Of a stretch of DNA of 43,403 nucleotides, positions 19,201 through 26,056 are shown piece by piece. Each line of letters begins with the position of its first letter. Positions within the stretch are counted from its first letter, which is position 1. The DNA is from Lachnoclostridium sp. (lineage in GTDB: Bacteria > Bacillota_A > Clostridia > Lachnospirales > Lachnospiraceae): positions 1 through 43,403 of the forward strand of contig SVDR01000011.1 of the NCBI GenBank assembly GCA_015057755.1, written 5' to 3'. The notes under the pieces were generated by a model that had not been told where the DNA came from, did not search any database, and was given only the letters and a program-made list of their open reading frames with translations. The position numbers and the translations under genes are program-made.

Positions 19201-19866
19201 GCATATTTTACCATCAAATGTGTTGGCTACTTCTTAAACAATAAAATTCCGGGTGACAAGGTGTTTGCATACCTGGAAGGAGCTGTAAATTCCAGCTCCG
19301 AGATTCGAAAAGTCCCGGAGATTTATCTTCTGGCACTGACGAAGTTTTATTCCGGTCTGCCGTCGTTAAATGAGGAGCAGAAGGCCCTCTGCAAACGAGT
19401 GATGGCATTCCTGACCGGCCAGGGAATGATCTTTGCATATTTTAAAAAGCTGGCAGCTTATGCAGACATTCCGGGGGATATCATGGACAAAGAAATCATC
19501 GAGTACCATGGTTCGCCATATGGCCGTCCGATCCTCAAAGTCCGCATTCTTCCGGATGAAGAGGAGTATAGTGAGGAAGAACTTCGTATGGTTTATAAGG
19601 GAATCTACATTCGTCAGAAACTGCTCTTTGAGGGCGAGATTCTTGAATATGAAGTGTATGAGGAAGAGGACGGAGTGCTTGTGAAGAAAGACGAAGGTGA
19701 GCTTTCCTGTACGGAGGTTCCTGCCGGAGACAAGAGAAACCGTTTTTCCTGCCTCAATACCATGACGCTTCATCTTCAGACGAAAGATGACCGGAAATTA
19801 AAAGAAACCATGACAAAATATGTAACCGACAATCTGGCAGTGGAAAAACTGTTCCCGCTGGCATAA
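16288..19866 (+). CDS. Giant DUF5717-like protein: beta-sandwich domains plus helical solenoid
   Basis: This 1192-residue protein has no signal peptide or membrane segment and should be cytoplasmic. I read three parts. First are two predicted beta-sandwich, Ig-like regions (about 35-115 and 205-300) with short strands such as NLYIKGLAYSSHTRVKIVNS and GDTIQGSIYLVTNSGELEVPF. A long all-helical repeat region (about 325-1060) follows, resembling TPR/HEAT-type solenoids. A compact C-terminal beta/charged region ends the protein (about 1065-1192). It matches what I remember of proteins labelled DUF5717 in Lachnospiraceae; the exact Pfam name should be checked. No enzymatic motif is seen. The next gene, 17 bp downstream, encodes a degenerate Hsp70-like protein, and a third solenoid protein is coupled to that, suggesting one complex. 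Confidence 0.8.
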   Translation: MRERINRLARGIVDAELPMLRLSQTSVEETLVSDTVYKRELLISSENNLYIKGLAYSSHTRVKIVNSAFGGLRNHITYEVDTSWCENGDTIQGSIYLVTNSGELEVPFLFHVEMTASLRVLANLKSVEDFVELAKKDMDLALRLMEYRDFIEAPFMQDMHVRTVYEGLKGHGNRQNALEEFFLALGVKEPIQLILSTARKNYDNPSDVISDKVVLKKNTWGYIYIEVRADGDFIELPKKVITQADFEDDRFDLRFKIHPERMHKGKNLGAIKLLTVHGDTLIRIEAMGDTTVDITGREAEISKAGICRYFKLREDYESKTYEEAQTLNKLQKELDAIRGANGNSLVLSLLQAETYLDSGRVDQAALCLDDCRDEIVYEREKLGTLYCFYQYLQYRTIPSPDKKEAVLRLFRKKLDDKKGRFYLQMLMLKLDPPTDDEAPALYESFKQQYKNGCHSPFLYIETCKLLEKHPELLSSMDAFEMHALYYGAKNGMIGETLAGMIASLAAGTKFFHRLHYRILTTLYERFPTKAMLTAVCCVLIKGNVRNEKSFTWYERGIEEEISLTRLYEYFLYSIPKHYDKMMPKQVLLYFSYEHSHLDRRSRSVLYKNVLTFVEPGTKLYKSYERFMELFAMEQLFESRINSRLAVIYKHMIYKDMIDHQVAEVLPAILKSNKIVCEDRSMKYVIVCNELLAGEDAYPLQDGSAYVPLFFENSVIMFQDAYGNRYVEVPHTKEAVLCEPEMEQKCFEILPDHPMLKMRACQEIMKKDVIDEEEAKIIERALEELPVKPLYQQKMLTKIISYYKEQVEHEDEAMAAESGNYLLRLNKKKLSREERVDVCETLINQNYFAESYDMIREFGEDRIRIKRLLKLCTKMILENLFDEDELLVHLAYRVFAAGQGDSVILDYLCEHYNGTSEAMYKILVQAIREHVETYDLEERLLAQILFTSGDKYLDTVFDFYASRKKTSDTLVKAYFTIKCVGYFLNNKIPGDKVFAYLEGAVNSSSEIRKVPEIYLLALTKFYSGLPSLNEEQKALCKRVMAFLTGQGMIFAYFKKLAAYADIPGDIMDKEIIEYHGSPYGRPILKVRILPDEEEYSEEELRMVYKGIYIRQKLLFEGEILEYEVYEEEDGVLVKKDEGELSCTEVPAGDKRNRFSCLNTMTLHLQTKDDRKLKETMTKYVTDNLAVEKLFPLA

Positions 19867-19883
19867 ATATGGGGAGAACCTGA

Positions 19884-21110
19884 ATGGAAAAGTTAATAAT
19901 CGGAATCGACTTGTGCGATACCTACACCCAGGTTTCTGTTCTGGGCCGTGAGGACGTATGGTCTCTTCCCACTGTCATCTGCAGAAAAAAGACCATTGAG
20001 GAATGGTGTGTCGGTGAGGAAGCATATAAATATACGCTGGTGGGAGAGGGCGTCATTGTGGACAAGCTGTTAAGCCTGGCTTTAAAAGACGGTACCTCGA
20101 CGATCGCGCAGGTAAAATATGACGGTGCGACTCTGCTCAGGAAATATCTGGAGAAGATTCTGGATATGATTCAGGCCGAGTATCCGGGTGTTCCGGTAGC
20201 TCAGGTGGTGTTCGCACTGAAAAATATGGAAATGAAGCTGATGGATGAGCTGATGGGGTGTGCAGAATATCTTGGAATTCCGAGAGACAATGTGCACATC
20301 GCAAGCCATACAGAATGTTTTGTATACTATGTCCTGAGTCAGCGCCGCGATGTGTGGGGCGGTCAGGTTGGAATGTTCGCATTGTCTGACGAAGATCTCA
20401 GATATTATGAACTGAAAGTGGCCCGCGGTCCAAGACAGGTGACCGCAGTCGCAGAGCACCAAGAGCTGGAAGAGGGATTTAGCCTGAATGTACTGGATAC
20501 TGCTTCTGGTGCGAAAATGGCGGACAAGATCCTTTGTGCATGCTCCGACAGAATGATGCAGAAGAAATTGTATTCTTCTGTATTTCTGACAGGAAAAGGC
20601 TTTGTCAGAACCGAATGGGCGCCTGATTTTATGAAGAAGGTCTGCAGTCGAAGACGCGTGTTTGTGGAGCCGACATTATTTGCCAAAGGAGCAGCGTTAA
20701 AGGCGGAAGATTATCTGCATGAGCGGACCTCCTATCCGTTTGTCTGCATCTGCGAGGGCAAATTAAAATCTACTGTTGCGATGGAAGTGGTCAAGCACGA
20801 CACGAAGGTGCAGATGGCTCTGGCTGTTGCCGGCGAAAGCTGGTATGAGGCGAGAAGCGTTCTGGAAGTGATCTTGGACAATCAGGACGAGATCGAGCTT
20901 ACGATTCTTCCGCACCATGATCCAAAACAGAAGCGAATCGTAAAGATCCCGCTGGAAGGATTCCCAAAACGTCCGAACAAGACGACAAGAGTTCGCATTG
21001 CGGCAGGATTTTTAGATGAAAAAACCATGGTGGTTAAAATTGTGGACCGTGGATTTGGAGAACTGTTCCCTAAGAGTGATGTGGAAATCCGTCAGGAGGT
21101 GGTGGTATGA
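19884..21110 (+). CDS. Degenerate Hsp70/actin-fold protein (DUF5716-like)
   Basis: The 408-residue protein has the Hsp70/actin plan. The phosphate-1 loop IIGIDLCDTYTQVSV is at 5-19, a SLPTVICRKK segment (27-36) matches the Hsp70 IPSVV position, and a connect-like helix covers about 136-152. The adenosine-site motif SSVFLTGKGF (231-240) and VEPTLFAKGAAL (261-272) follow. The phosphate-2 position (about 161-178) reads VGMFALSDEDLRYYELKV instead of the usual DIGGGT-type loop. Residues 285-408 are beta-rich, like a reduced substrate-binding domain. ATP binding is possible but hydrolysis is doubtful. It lies between a giant solenoid protein and a TPR-like protein; the latter overlaps its stop codon by ATGA. 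I believe databases call the family DUF5716. Confidence 0.78.
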   Translation: MEKLIIGIDLCDTYTQVSVLGREDVWSLPTVICRKKTIEEWCVGEEAYKYTLVGEGVIVDKLLSLALKDGTSTIAQVKYDGATLLRKYLEKILDMIQAEYPGVPVAQVVFALKNMEMKLMDELMGCAEYLGIPRDNVHIASHTECFVYYVLSQRRDVWGGQVGMFALSDEDLRYYELKVARGPRQVTAVAEHQELEEGFSLNVLDTASGAKMADKILCACSDRMMQKKLYSSVFLTGKGFVRTEWAPDFMKKVCSRRRVFVEPTLFAKGAALKAEDYLHERTSYPFVCICEGKLKSTVAMEVVKHDTKVQMALAVAGESWYEARSVLEVILDNQDEIELTILPHHDPKQKRIVKIPLEGFPKRPNKTTRVRIAAGFLDEKTMVVKIVDRGFGELFPKSDVEIRQEVVV

Positions 21111-21919
21111 GTTTAATCTTATGCAGACAGGAACCGGTAACATCTCCGTATTATATCGAAGAACTCGGGATTCACATTTATTCCTCACAGGAACTGGCGT
21201 ATGTGATCTATAATCATCCACTTCTGGTCATGGAAGAGTTTGTGGATGGAGGTTTGGCTGAGTTTATCCGGTCGGAACTTCGCATGCCATTCCTTGCAGA
21301 GCGCATTGAAAAATGGATTGACGGACGAGGAAGTTCCGATGAATTATTGTTCCTGATCTTACAGGAAACATCTTATTATACACCACAGGAGCAGGCAAGA
21401 TACCGTCAGCTTGTGGCAAATCTGAGAAAGATTTCCGTGGACGAATACGCAAAGCGCAGAGCGGATTATTTTTACGGACTGGGATTGTATGGAAAAGCAA
21501 TTTCCATGTATGAAAAGATTCTGGATTCTGCGAAGGAAAGACATCTGTCCGGAGAATTTAAGAGTAAAGTCTGGAATAACATTGCAGCCTGCTATGCAAA
21601 GCTGTTCTGTTACCAGAAGGCGATGTATGCTTATGACTGTGCGTGGAATGAAAAATCCGAGCGGGAATATTTGAAACGGATGTATTTCCTGACATTGATG
21701 GAGCCGGAGTTAGAATTAAAAGAGCGTTACAGAGAGCTGATCGAGAAAGAAGACACCAGCGTCTGGAATGTGGAAGCGCAGGCGATCATTGATGAGTCTG
21801 CAGGAGCCGGAGCGGTTGTGAAGCTCGGACAGTTATTCGAAAAAGATCCGCTCAAGAGAATCGCAGGAGCGGGAGAACTGGTGAATGAGTGGAAAGGGCA
21901 GTATCGAAAGATGATGTAA
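21107..21919 (+). CDS. Helical-repeat (TPR-like) protein, third gene of the giant-protein unit
   Basis: The start ATG overlaps the preceding stop codon (ATGA, 21107-21110) and GGAGGTGG lies just upstream, so translation is coupled to the Hsp70-like gene. The 270-residue product has a distinct N-terminal domain (1-110, beginning MSLILCRQEPVTSPYYIEEL). TPR-like helix pairs follow at about 118-200 (ADYFYGLGLYGKAISMYEKIL; VWNNIAACYAKLFCYQKAMY), then a Glu/Ala-rich helical end. There is no signal peptide and no enzymatic motif. Coupling implies a fixed ratio with the Hsp70-like protein and probably physical contact. I recognise no named family beyond the co-occurrence. Confidence 0.75.
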   Translation: MSLILCRQEPVTSPYYIEELGIHIYSSQELAYVIYNHPLLVMEEFVDGGLAEFIRSELRMPFLAERIEKWIDGRGSSDELLFLILQETSYYTPQEQARYRQLVANLRKISVDEYAKRRADYFYGLGLYGKAISMYEKILDSAKERHLSGEFKSKVWNNIAACYAKLFCYQKAMYAYDCAWNEKSEREYLKRMYFLTLMEPELELKERYRELIEKEDTSVWNVEAQAIIDESAGAGAVVKLGQLFEKDPLKRIAGAGELVNEWKGQYRKMM

Positions 21920-21925
21920 AAAGCC

Positions 21926-21954
21926 TTGACAAGTATTGGCGATTCCACTATTAT
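21926..21954 (+). promoter_or_regulatory. sigma-A promoter of the valine T-box operon
   Basis: TTGACA (21926-21931, perfect) and TATTAT (21949-21954) are 17 bp apart, directly after the preceding stop codon. Transcription should start near 21961. Confidence 0.88.
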
Positions 21955-21960
21955 TATTTT

Positions 21961-22252
21961 TGTATATTATTTTATATGTAATAGCTTTGATAAAGAGGAG
22001 TACGTTCAAGTGCACCGACAGAGAGGACCGCTCATTGGCTGGGAGGCGGTCTGGGAAGGCGTGAACGGAAGGTAGCTTTGGAGCTGAGATGGTGAAATCG
22101 AAGACCGAGAGTAGCTGTTTCCGGATGGGTACCGTTAAGAACCCGTTGAGATTGCCGGTTTCGGTTTGGATCATTTCAGACAGAAAACGGTGAATAAAGG
22201 TGGTAACGCGGTAATTCGCCCTTTGCATAGTAATGTGCAGAGGGCGTTTTTT
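21961..22252 (+). promoter_or_regulatory. T-box riboswitch leader, tRNA-Val specific (GUA specifier)
   Basis: The 384-bp stretch between genes (21920-22303) holds a complete T-box leader. The T-box sequence AAAGGTGGTAACGCGG lies at 22196-22211 and can pair into an antiterminator that competes with the terminator stem. In stem I, CGTTC (22003-22007) pairs with GAACG (22063-22067) and AAAG (21992-21995) with CTTT (22076-22079). The 3' side of the specifier loop between them carries GTA at 22072-22074, a valine codon followed by a purine. Uncharged tRNA-Val would stabilise the antiterminator and let transcription proceed into the DUF6472-like gene, the lipoprotein gene and valS. The stem assignments are my manual pairing. 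Confidence 0.92.
22217..22252 (+). terminator. Regulated terminator of the valine T-box
   Basis: An 11-bp stem (22217-22227 with 22236-22246, one G-T pair), an 8-nt loop and six T residues. Its 5' arm overlaps the antiterminator region (CGCCCTTT pairs with the T-box side), the normal T-box arrangement. Confidence 0.92.
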
Positions 22253-22303
22253 GTTAAGAAAGATTACCCATGCGTGCAGCTTACGAAATGGAGGCCGTGA
22301 ACC

Positions 22304-22501
22304 ATGGCTAAAAAAGAAAAGAACGTGCAGGGAAGCTGCGAATCCTGTGCGTATTATACGTATGATGAAGAATATGAATACTATGTTTGTGAGGCCAATC
22401 TGGATGAGGACGAGATGTCTGCATTTTTAAGAGGTGCAGAGTTTTCCTGTCCGTTTTACCGACTTGGCGACGAATATGCGATTGTACGCAAACAGATGTA
22501 A
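22304..22501 (+). CDS. DUF6472-like mini-protein with four cysteines
   Basis: The 65-residue protein has GGAGG about 10 bp before its ATG. Four cysteines (12, 15, 29, 49) are arranged C-x2-C-x13-C-x19-C, suggesting a small zinc-ribbon-like knot. Between them the segment is dense in Tyr, Asp and Glu (YYTYDEEYEYYVCEANLDED). I think this is the family called DUF6472. Function is unknown. It is the first gene behind the valine T-box and is followed immediately by a lipoprotein gene whose ribosome site overlaps its stop codon, then by valS. Confidence 0.8.
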   Translation: MAKKEKNVQGSCESCAYYTYDEEYEYYVCEANLDEDEMSAFLRGAEFSCPFYRLGDEYAIVRKQM

Positions 22502-22517
22502 GGAGGCAGTCTTGAAG

Positions 22518-23075
22518 ATGAGAATGTTTGGGATGCTGGCTGTCAGTATCCTGACTCTTGCTCTTTCCGGCTGCAAGGACAGCAATGAGACAAAGGTGAT
22601 CCCGGAACCGCACAGGAATATCTGGGAGGATCCGGACGGTTCCTTTACGATTCCGTTAGACGAAAGTGAATGGAAAGTGGAGGAAGAATCCAATGGAGAA
22701 CTGCATTTTTTAAACAATCAAAATGAAAAGTTCTCATTTTCCATATCAAAGTGGGAGAATCTGCAGTTTCCGGAGGATTTTGATTATGACGGATATTATG
22801 CAGGATATGTGGAAGATATTCGTTTGGAGTTTCCGGATGTTGTGGAAACCGGTGTAGAGATTACTGCGTTGGATGAAACGGAAGTGATCCAGATGGGGGT
22901 TCGTTATGAGGTGTTGGAAACACTTTGTCAGGTGACAACCAGCATGGTCGCGATCCCGGATTCGGAAGATACGTTGTGTTTCGTTGCAATTTATCCTGCA
23001 GAAAACAGCAAGGAGCAGGAGACAGAGTTTAAGAATATCGTCACAGGAATTCGATTTGAACTTGAAAATGAGTAA
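22518..23075 (+). CDS. Putative lipoprotein, unknown function
   Basis: The product (185 aa from ATG 22518) starts MRMFGMLAVSILTLALSGC. This is a signal peptide with a good lipobox, LSGC, and acylated Cys19. A TTG start at 22512 is a fair alternative because AGGAGG (22501-22506) is 5 bp from it and 11 bp from the ATG. The mature part (about 20-185) is acidic and looks like an alpha/beta domain (FTIPLDESEWKVEEESNGELHFLNNQNEKFSFSIS written in two strands around residues 40-75). It should be anchored on the outer face of the membrane. It lies inside the T-box-valS unit. I recognise no family. Confidence 0.75.
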   Translation: MRMFGMLAVSILTLALSGCKDSNETKVIPEPHRNIWEDPDGSFTIPLDESEWKVEEESNGELHFLNNQNEKFSFSISKWENLQFPEDFDYDGYYAGYVEDIRLEFPDVVETGVEITALDETEVIQMGVRYEVLETLCQVTTSMVAIPDSEDTLCFVAIYPAENSKEQETEFKNIVTGIRFELENE

Positions 23076-23116
23076 CTGTTGCGAATAGAGAATGAAAAAG
23101 ATAAGGAGAATTTACA

Positions 23117-25768
23117 ATGAAAGAACTGGAAAAGACCTATAATCCGGCGGACATTGAAGAACGCCTGTACCAGAAATGGCTGGACAATAAGTACTTCCAT
23201 GCAGACGCTGAGCGTGGCAAAAGAGAAGGCAAGAAGCCGTTCACGATCGTAATGCCACCGCCGAACATCACAGGCCAGCTTCACATGGGTCACGCCCTCG
23301 ATAACACCATGCAGGATATCCTGATCCGTTACAAGAGAATGCAGGGCTTTGAGGCTCTGTGGCAGCCGGGTACTGACCATGCGGCGATTTCCACAGAGGT
23401 TAAGGTTATCGACAAATTAAGAAAACAGGGCATTAACAAGGACGACCTTGGCCGTGAAGGTTTCTTAAAAGAGGTTTGGGCATGGAGAGATGAGTACGGT
23501 TCCAGAATCGTACAGCAGCTTCACAAACTCGGTACTTCCGCAGACTGGGACAGAGAGCGTTTCACAATGGACGAGGGCTGTTCTGATGCAGTATTAGAAG
23601 TATTCACAAAATTATATGAAAAAGGATATATCTACAAAGGTTCCAGAATCATCAACTGGTGTCCGGTATGTCAGACATCCATTTCTGACGCAGAGGTTGA
23701 GCACGAGGAGCAGGACGGCTTCTTCTGGCACATCAACTACCCGATCGTTGGCGAGGAAGGCCGTTTCGTAGAAATCGCTACAACACGTCCGGAGACTATG
23801 CTTGGTGATACAGCTGTTGCTGTAAATCCGGAGGATGAGAGATATGCAGACCTCATCGGCAAGATGTTAAAGCTTCCGCTTACAGACAGAGAGATCCCGG
23901 TTATCGCAGACTCTTATGTTGATAAAGAGTTCGGTACAGGCTGCGTAAAGATCACACCGGCTCATGACCCGAACGACTTCGAGGTTGGTAAACGTCACAA
24001 CCTTCCGGAACTCTGCATTATGAACGATGATGCAACCATCAGCGCGAAGGGCAAATATTTCGGAATGGACCGCTACGAGGCAAGAAAGACAATCGTTGAG
24101 GATTTAAAAGAGCTTGGTCTTCTTGTAAAGGTTGTTCCGCATGCACACAACGTTGGTACACATGACCGCTGCGGTGCAACAGTAGAGCCGATGGTAAAAC
24201 CGCAGTGGTTCGTAAAGATGGACGAGATGGCAAAACCGGCAATCGAAGCGCTCAAGAACGGTCAGTTAAAATTCGTTCCGGAAAGCTATGGTAAGACATA
24301 CCTTCACTGGTTAGAGGGTATCCGTGACTGGTGTATCTCCAGACAGATCTGGTGGGGCCACAGAATCCCGGCATACTACTGTGAAGAGTGCGGTGAGATG
24401 GTTGTTGCGAAAGCATGTCCGGAAGTTTGTCCGAAATGCGGTCATACACACTTCAAGCAGGATGAGGATACACTCGATACATGGTTCTCCTCCGCATTAT
24501 GGCCGTTCTCCACACTTGGCTGGCCGAAGAACACTGCTGAGTTAGAGTACTTCTATCCGACAGACGTTCTTGTAACAGGTTACGATATCATCTTCTTCTG
24601 GGTAATCCGTATGGTATTCTCCGGAATCGAGCAGACAGGCGAGTGTCCGTTCCATACTGTACTGATCCACGGTCTGGTTCGTGACTCCCAGGGCCGCAAG
24701 ATGAGTAAATCTCTCGGCAACGGTATCGATCCGCTTGAGGTTATTGATAAATACGGTGCAGATGCACTCCGTATGACACTGCTCACAGGTAACGCACCGG
24801 GCAACGACATGCGTTTCTACTGGGAGAGAGTTGAGGCAAGCAGAAACTTTGCTAACAAAGTATGGAACGCAAGCCGTTTCATTATGATGAACATTGAGAA
24901 GGCTCCGGCTGCAAATGTACAGCTTGAGGACCTGACAATGGCTGATAAATGGATTCTTTCTAAAGTAAATGCACTTGCGAAAGAAGTAACAGAAAACATG
25001 GACAAGTACGAGTTAGGTATTGCTGTTCAGAAAGTTTATGACTTTATCTGGGAGGAATTCTGTGACTGGTACATCGAGATGGTAAAACCGCGTCTCTGGA
25101 ACGATGAGGATACAACAAAGGCAGCAGCGCTCTGGACATTAAAGACAGTTCTCATCAACTCCTTAAAGCTCCTTCATCCGTTTATGCCGTTCATCTCCGA
25201 GGAGATCTTCTGCAACCTTCAGGATGAGGAAGAGTCCATCATGATCTCCAACTGGCCGGAGTTCAAGGAGGAGTGGAACTTCGCAGCAGACGAGCATGCA
25301 GTTGAGACCATCAAAGAGGCAGTTCGTGCGATCCGTAACGTTCGTACATCCATGAACGTACCGCCGAGCAAGAAAGCAAAAGTATTTGTAGTTTCCGAGA
25401 ACGAAGACGTTCGCGCGATCTTCGAAAACAGTAAAGTGTTCTTCGCAACACTCGGTTACGCAAGCGAAGTTCTTGTACAGACTGACAAAGCAGGTATCTC
25501 TGAGGATGCAGTTTCCGCAGTGGTTGCTCAGGCTTCCATTTATATGCCGTTCGCAGAGCTGGTTGATATTGAGAAAGAGATCGAGCGTCTGAAGAAAGAA
25601 GAAGAGAAACTTGCAAAAGAGCTTGCACGTGTAAACGGAATGCTTGCAAATGAGAAATTCGTAAGCAAGGCTCCGCAGGCGAAGATCGACGAAGAGAAAG
25701 CAAAACAGGCGAAGTATGCTCAGATGATGGAGCAGGTAAAAGAGCGTCTGGCACAGCTTACAAAATAA
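23117..25768 (+). CDS. valS: Valyl-tRNA synthetase
   Basis: The 883-residue class I synthetase has the HIGH-type motif as HMGH in PPNITGQLHMGHAL (about residues 46-59) and KMSKS in GRKMSKSLGNGIDP. The editing (CP1) domain segment TTRPETMLGDTAVAVNPED is present. The anticodon-binding region and a C-terminal coiled coil (about 815-883, EIERLKKEEEKLAKELARV) complete the usual ValS length. It charges tRNA-Val and edits Thr-tRNA-Val. The operon leader is a T-box with a GTA valine specifier, which supports the assignment. AAGGAG is 8 bp before the ATG. A hairpin follows the stop codon. Confidence 0.99.
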   Translation: MKELEKTYNPADIEERLYQKWLDNKYFHADAERGKREGKKPFTIVMPPPNITGQLHMGHALDNTMQDILIRYKRMQGFEALWQPGTDHAAISTEVKVIDKLRKQGINKDDLGREGFLKEVWAWRDEYGSRIVQQLHKLGTSADWDRERFTMDEGCSDAVLEVFTKLYEKGYIYKGSRIINWCPVCQTSISDAEVEHEEQDGFFWHINYPIVGEEGRFVEIATTRPETMLGDTAVAVNPEDERYADLIGKMLKLPLTDREIPVIADSYVDKEFGTGCVKITPAHDPNDFEVGKRHNLPELCIMNDDATISAKGKYFGMDRYEARKTIVEDLKELGLLVKVVPHAHNVGTHDRCGATVEPMVKPQWFVKMDEMAKPAIEALKNGQLKFVPESYGKTYLHWLEGIRDWCISRQIWWGHRIPAYYCEECGEMVVAKACPEVCPKCGHTHFKQDEDTLDTWFSSALWPFSTLGWPKNTAELEYFYPTDVLVTGYDIIFFWVIRMVFSGIEQTGECPFHTVLIHGLVRDSQGRKMSKSLGNGIDPLEVIDKYGADALRMTLLTGNAPGNDMRFYWERVEASRNFANKVWNASRFIMMNIEKAPAANVQLEDLTMADKWILSKVNALAKEVTENMDKYELGIAVQKVYDFIWEEFCDWYIEMVKPRLWNDEDTTKAAALWTLKTVLINSLKLLHPFMPFISEEIFCNLQDEEESIMISNWPEFKEEWNFAADEHAVETIKEAVRAIRNVRTSMNVPPSKKAKVFVVSENEDVRAIFENSKVFFATLGYASEVLVQTDKAGISEDAVSAVVAQASIYMPFAELVDIEKEIERLKKEEEKLAKELARVNGMLANEKFVSKAPQAKIDEEKAKQAKYAQMMEQVKERLAQLTK

Positions 25769-25790
25769 ATAAAATAGCATCATTGACTGG

Positions 25791-25825
25791 AAATCTCCCG
25801 GAGCGCTTGTCGAATCGGGAGATTT
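25791..25825 (+). terminator. Terminator after valS
   Basis: A 10-bp perfect stem (25791-25800 with 25816-25825) encloses a 15-nt loop. Only one further T follows the TTT of the stem, so the T tract is short (TTTT). Confidence 0.7.
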
Positions 25826-25843
25826 TCGGACGATGGGTTTTGA

Positions 25844-25872
25844 TTGATTTTCCGACCGGAACTTGCTATGAT
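25844..25872 (+). promoter_or_regulatory. Promoter for the 46-codon gene and TPR membrane protein
   Basis: TTGATT (25844-25849) lies 17 bp from TATGAT (25867-25872), which is preceded by TGC (extended -10). The first start codon is 40 bp downstream. Confidence 0.75.
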
Positions 25873-25912
25873 GAAGTGGTAAGCGTTGGAAATGATTTCC
25901 GGAGGATACAAA

Positions 25913-26053
25913 ATGATTAACTTTGAAAAAGAACTGGAGCTTTTCAAGCCTTCTCTTGAGGTGGAGGCTGTGAGCGAGACAATTGTAAAGAGTGACTTAA
26001 CAGATATGGCTGATATCATGATGGAAATCATGAAAGAGATAAAGGATAAATAA
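25913..26053 (+). CDS. 46-residue acidic small protein, unknown function
   Basis: A short frame with strong initiation signals: GGAGG (25901-25905) is 7 bp before ATG 25913, and the promoter at 25844-25872 points at it. The product starts MINFEKELELFKPSLEVEAV and ends MEIMKEIKDK. It is acidic and predicted helical, with Met clusters (ADIMMEIM) in its second half that could make an amphipathic helix. It is followed after 3 bp by the TPR membrane protein gene, so the two are almost certainly co-transcribed and probably coupled. I recognise no family. Confidence 0.72.
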   Translation: MINFEKELELFKPSLEVEAVSETIVKSDLTDMADIMMEIMKEIKDK

Positions 26054-26056
26054 TTT

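Noticed and set aside
21833..22228. 131-codon minus-strand frame across the T-box leader
   Set aside because: The DNA is explained by the promoter and structured T-box leader on the plus strand.
21961..22260. Structured region considered as a tRNA gene or small RNA gene
   Set aside because: The T-box motif, specifier loop and terminator identify it as a leader; no cloverleaf with a 3' acceptor can be drawn.
25163..25783. 206-codon minus-strand frame opposite the valS end
   Set aside because: Shadow of the valS C-terminal coding sequence, rich in Leu/Cys/Phe with no family resemblance.
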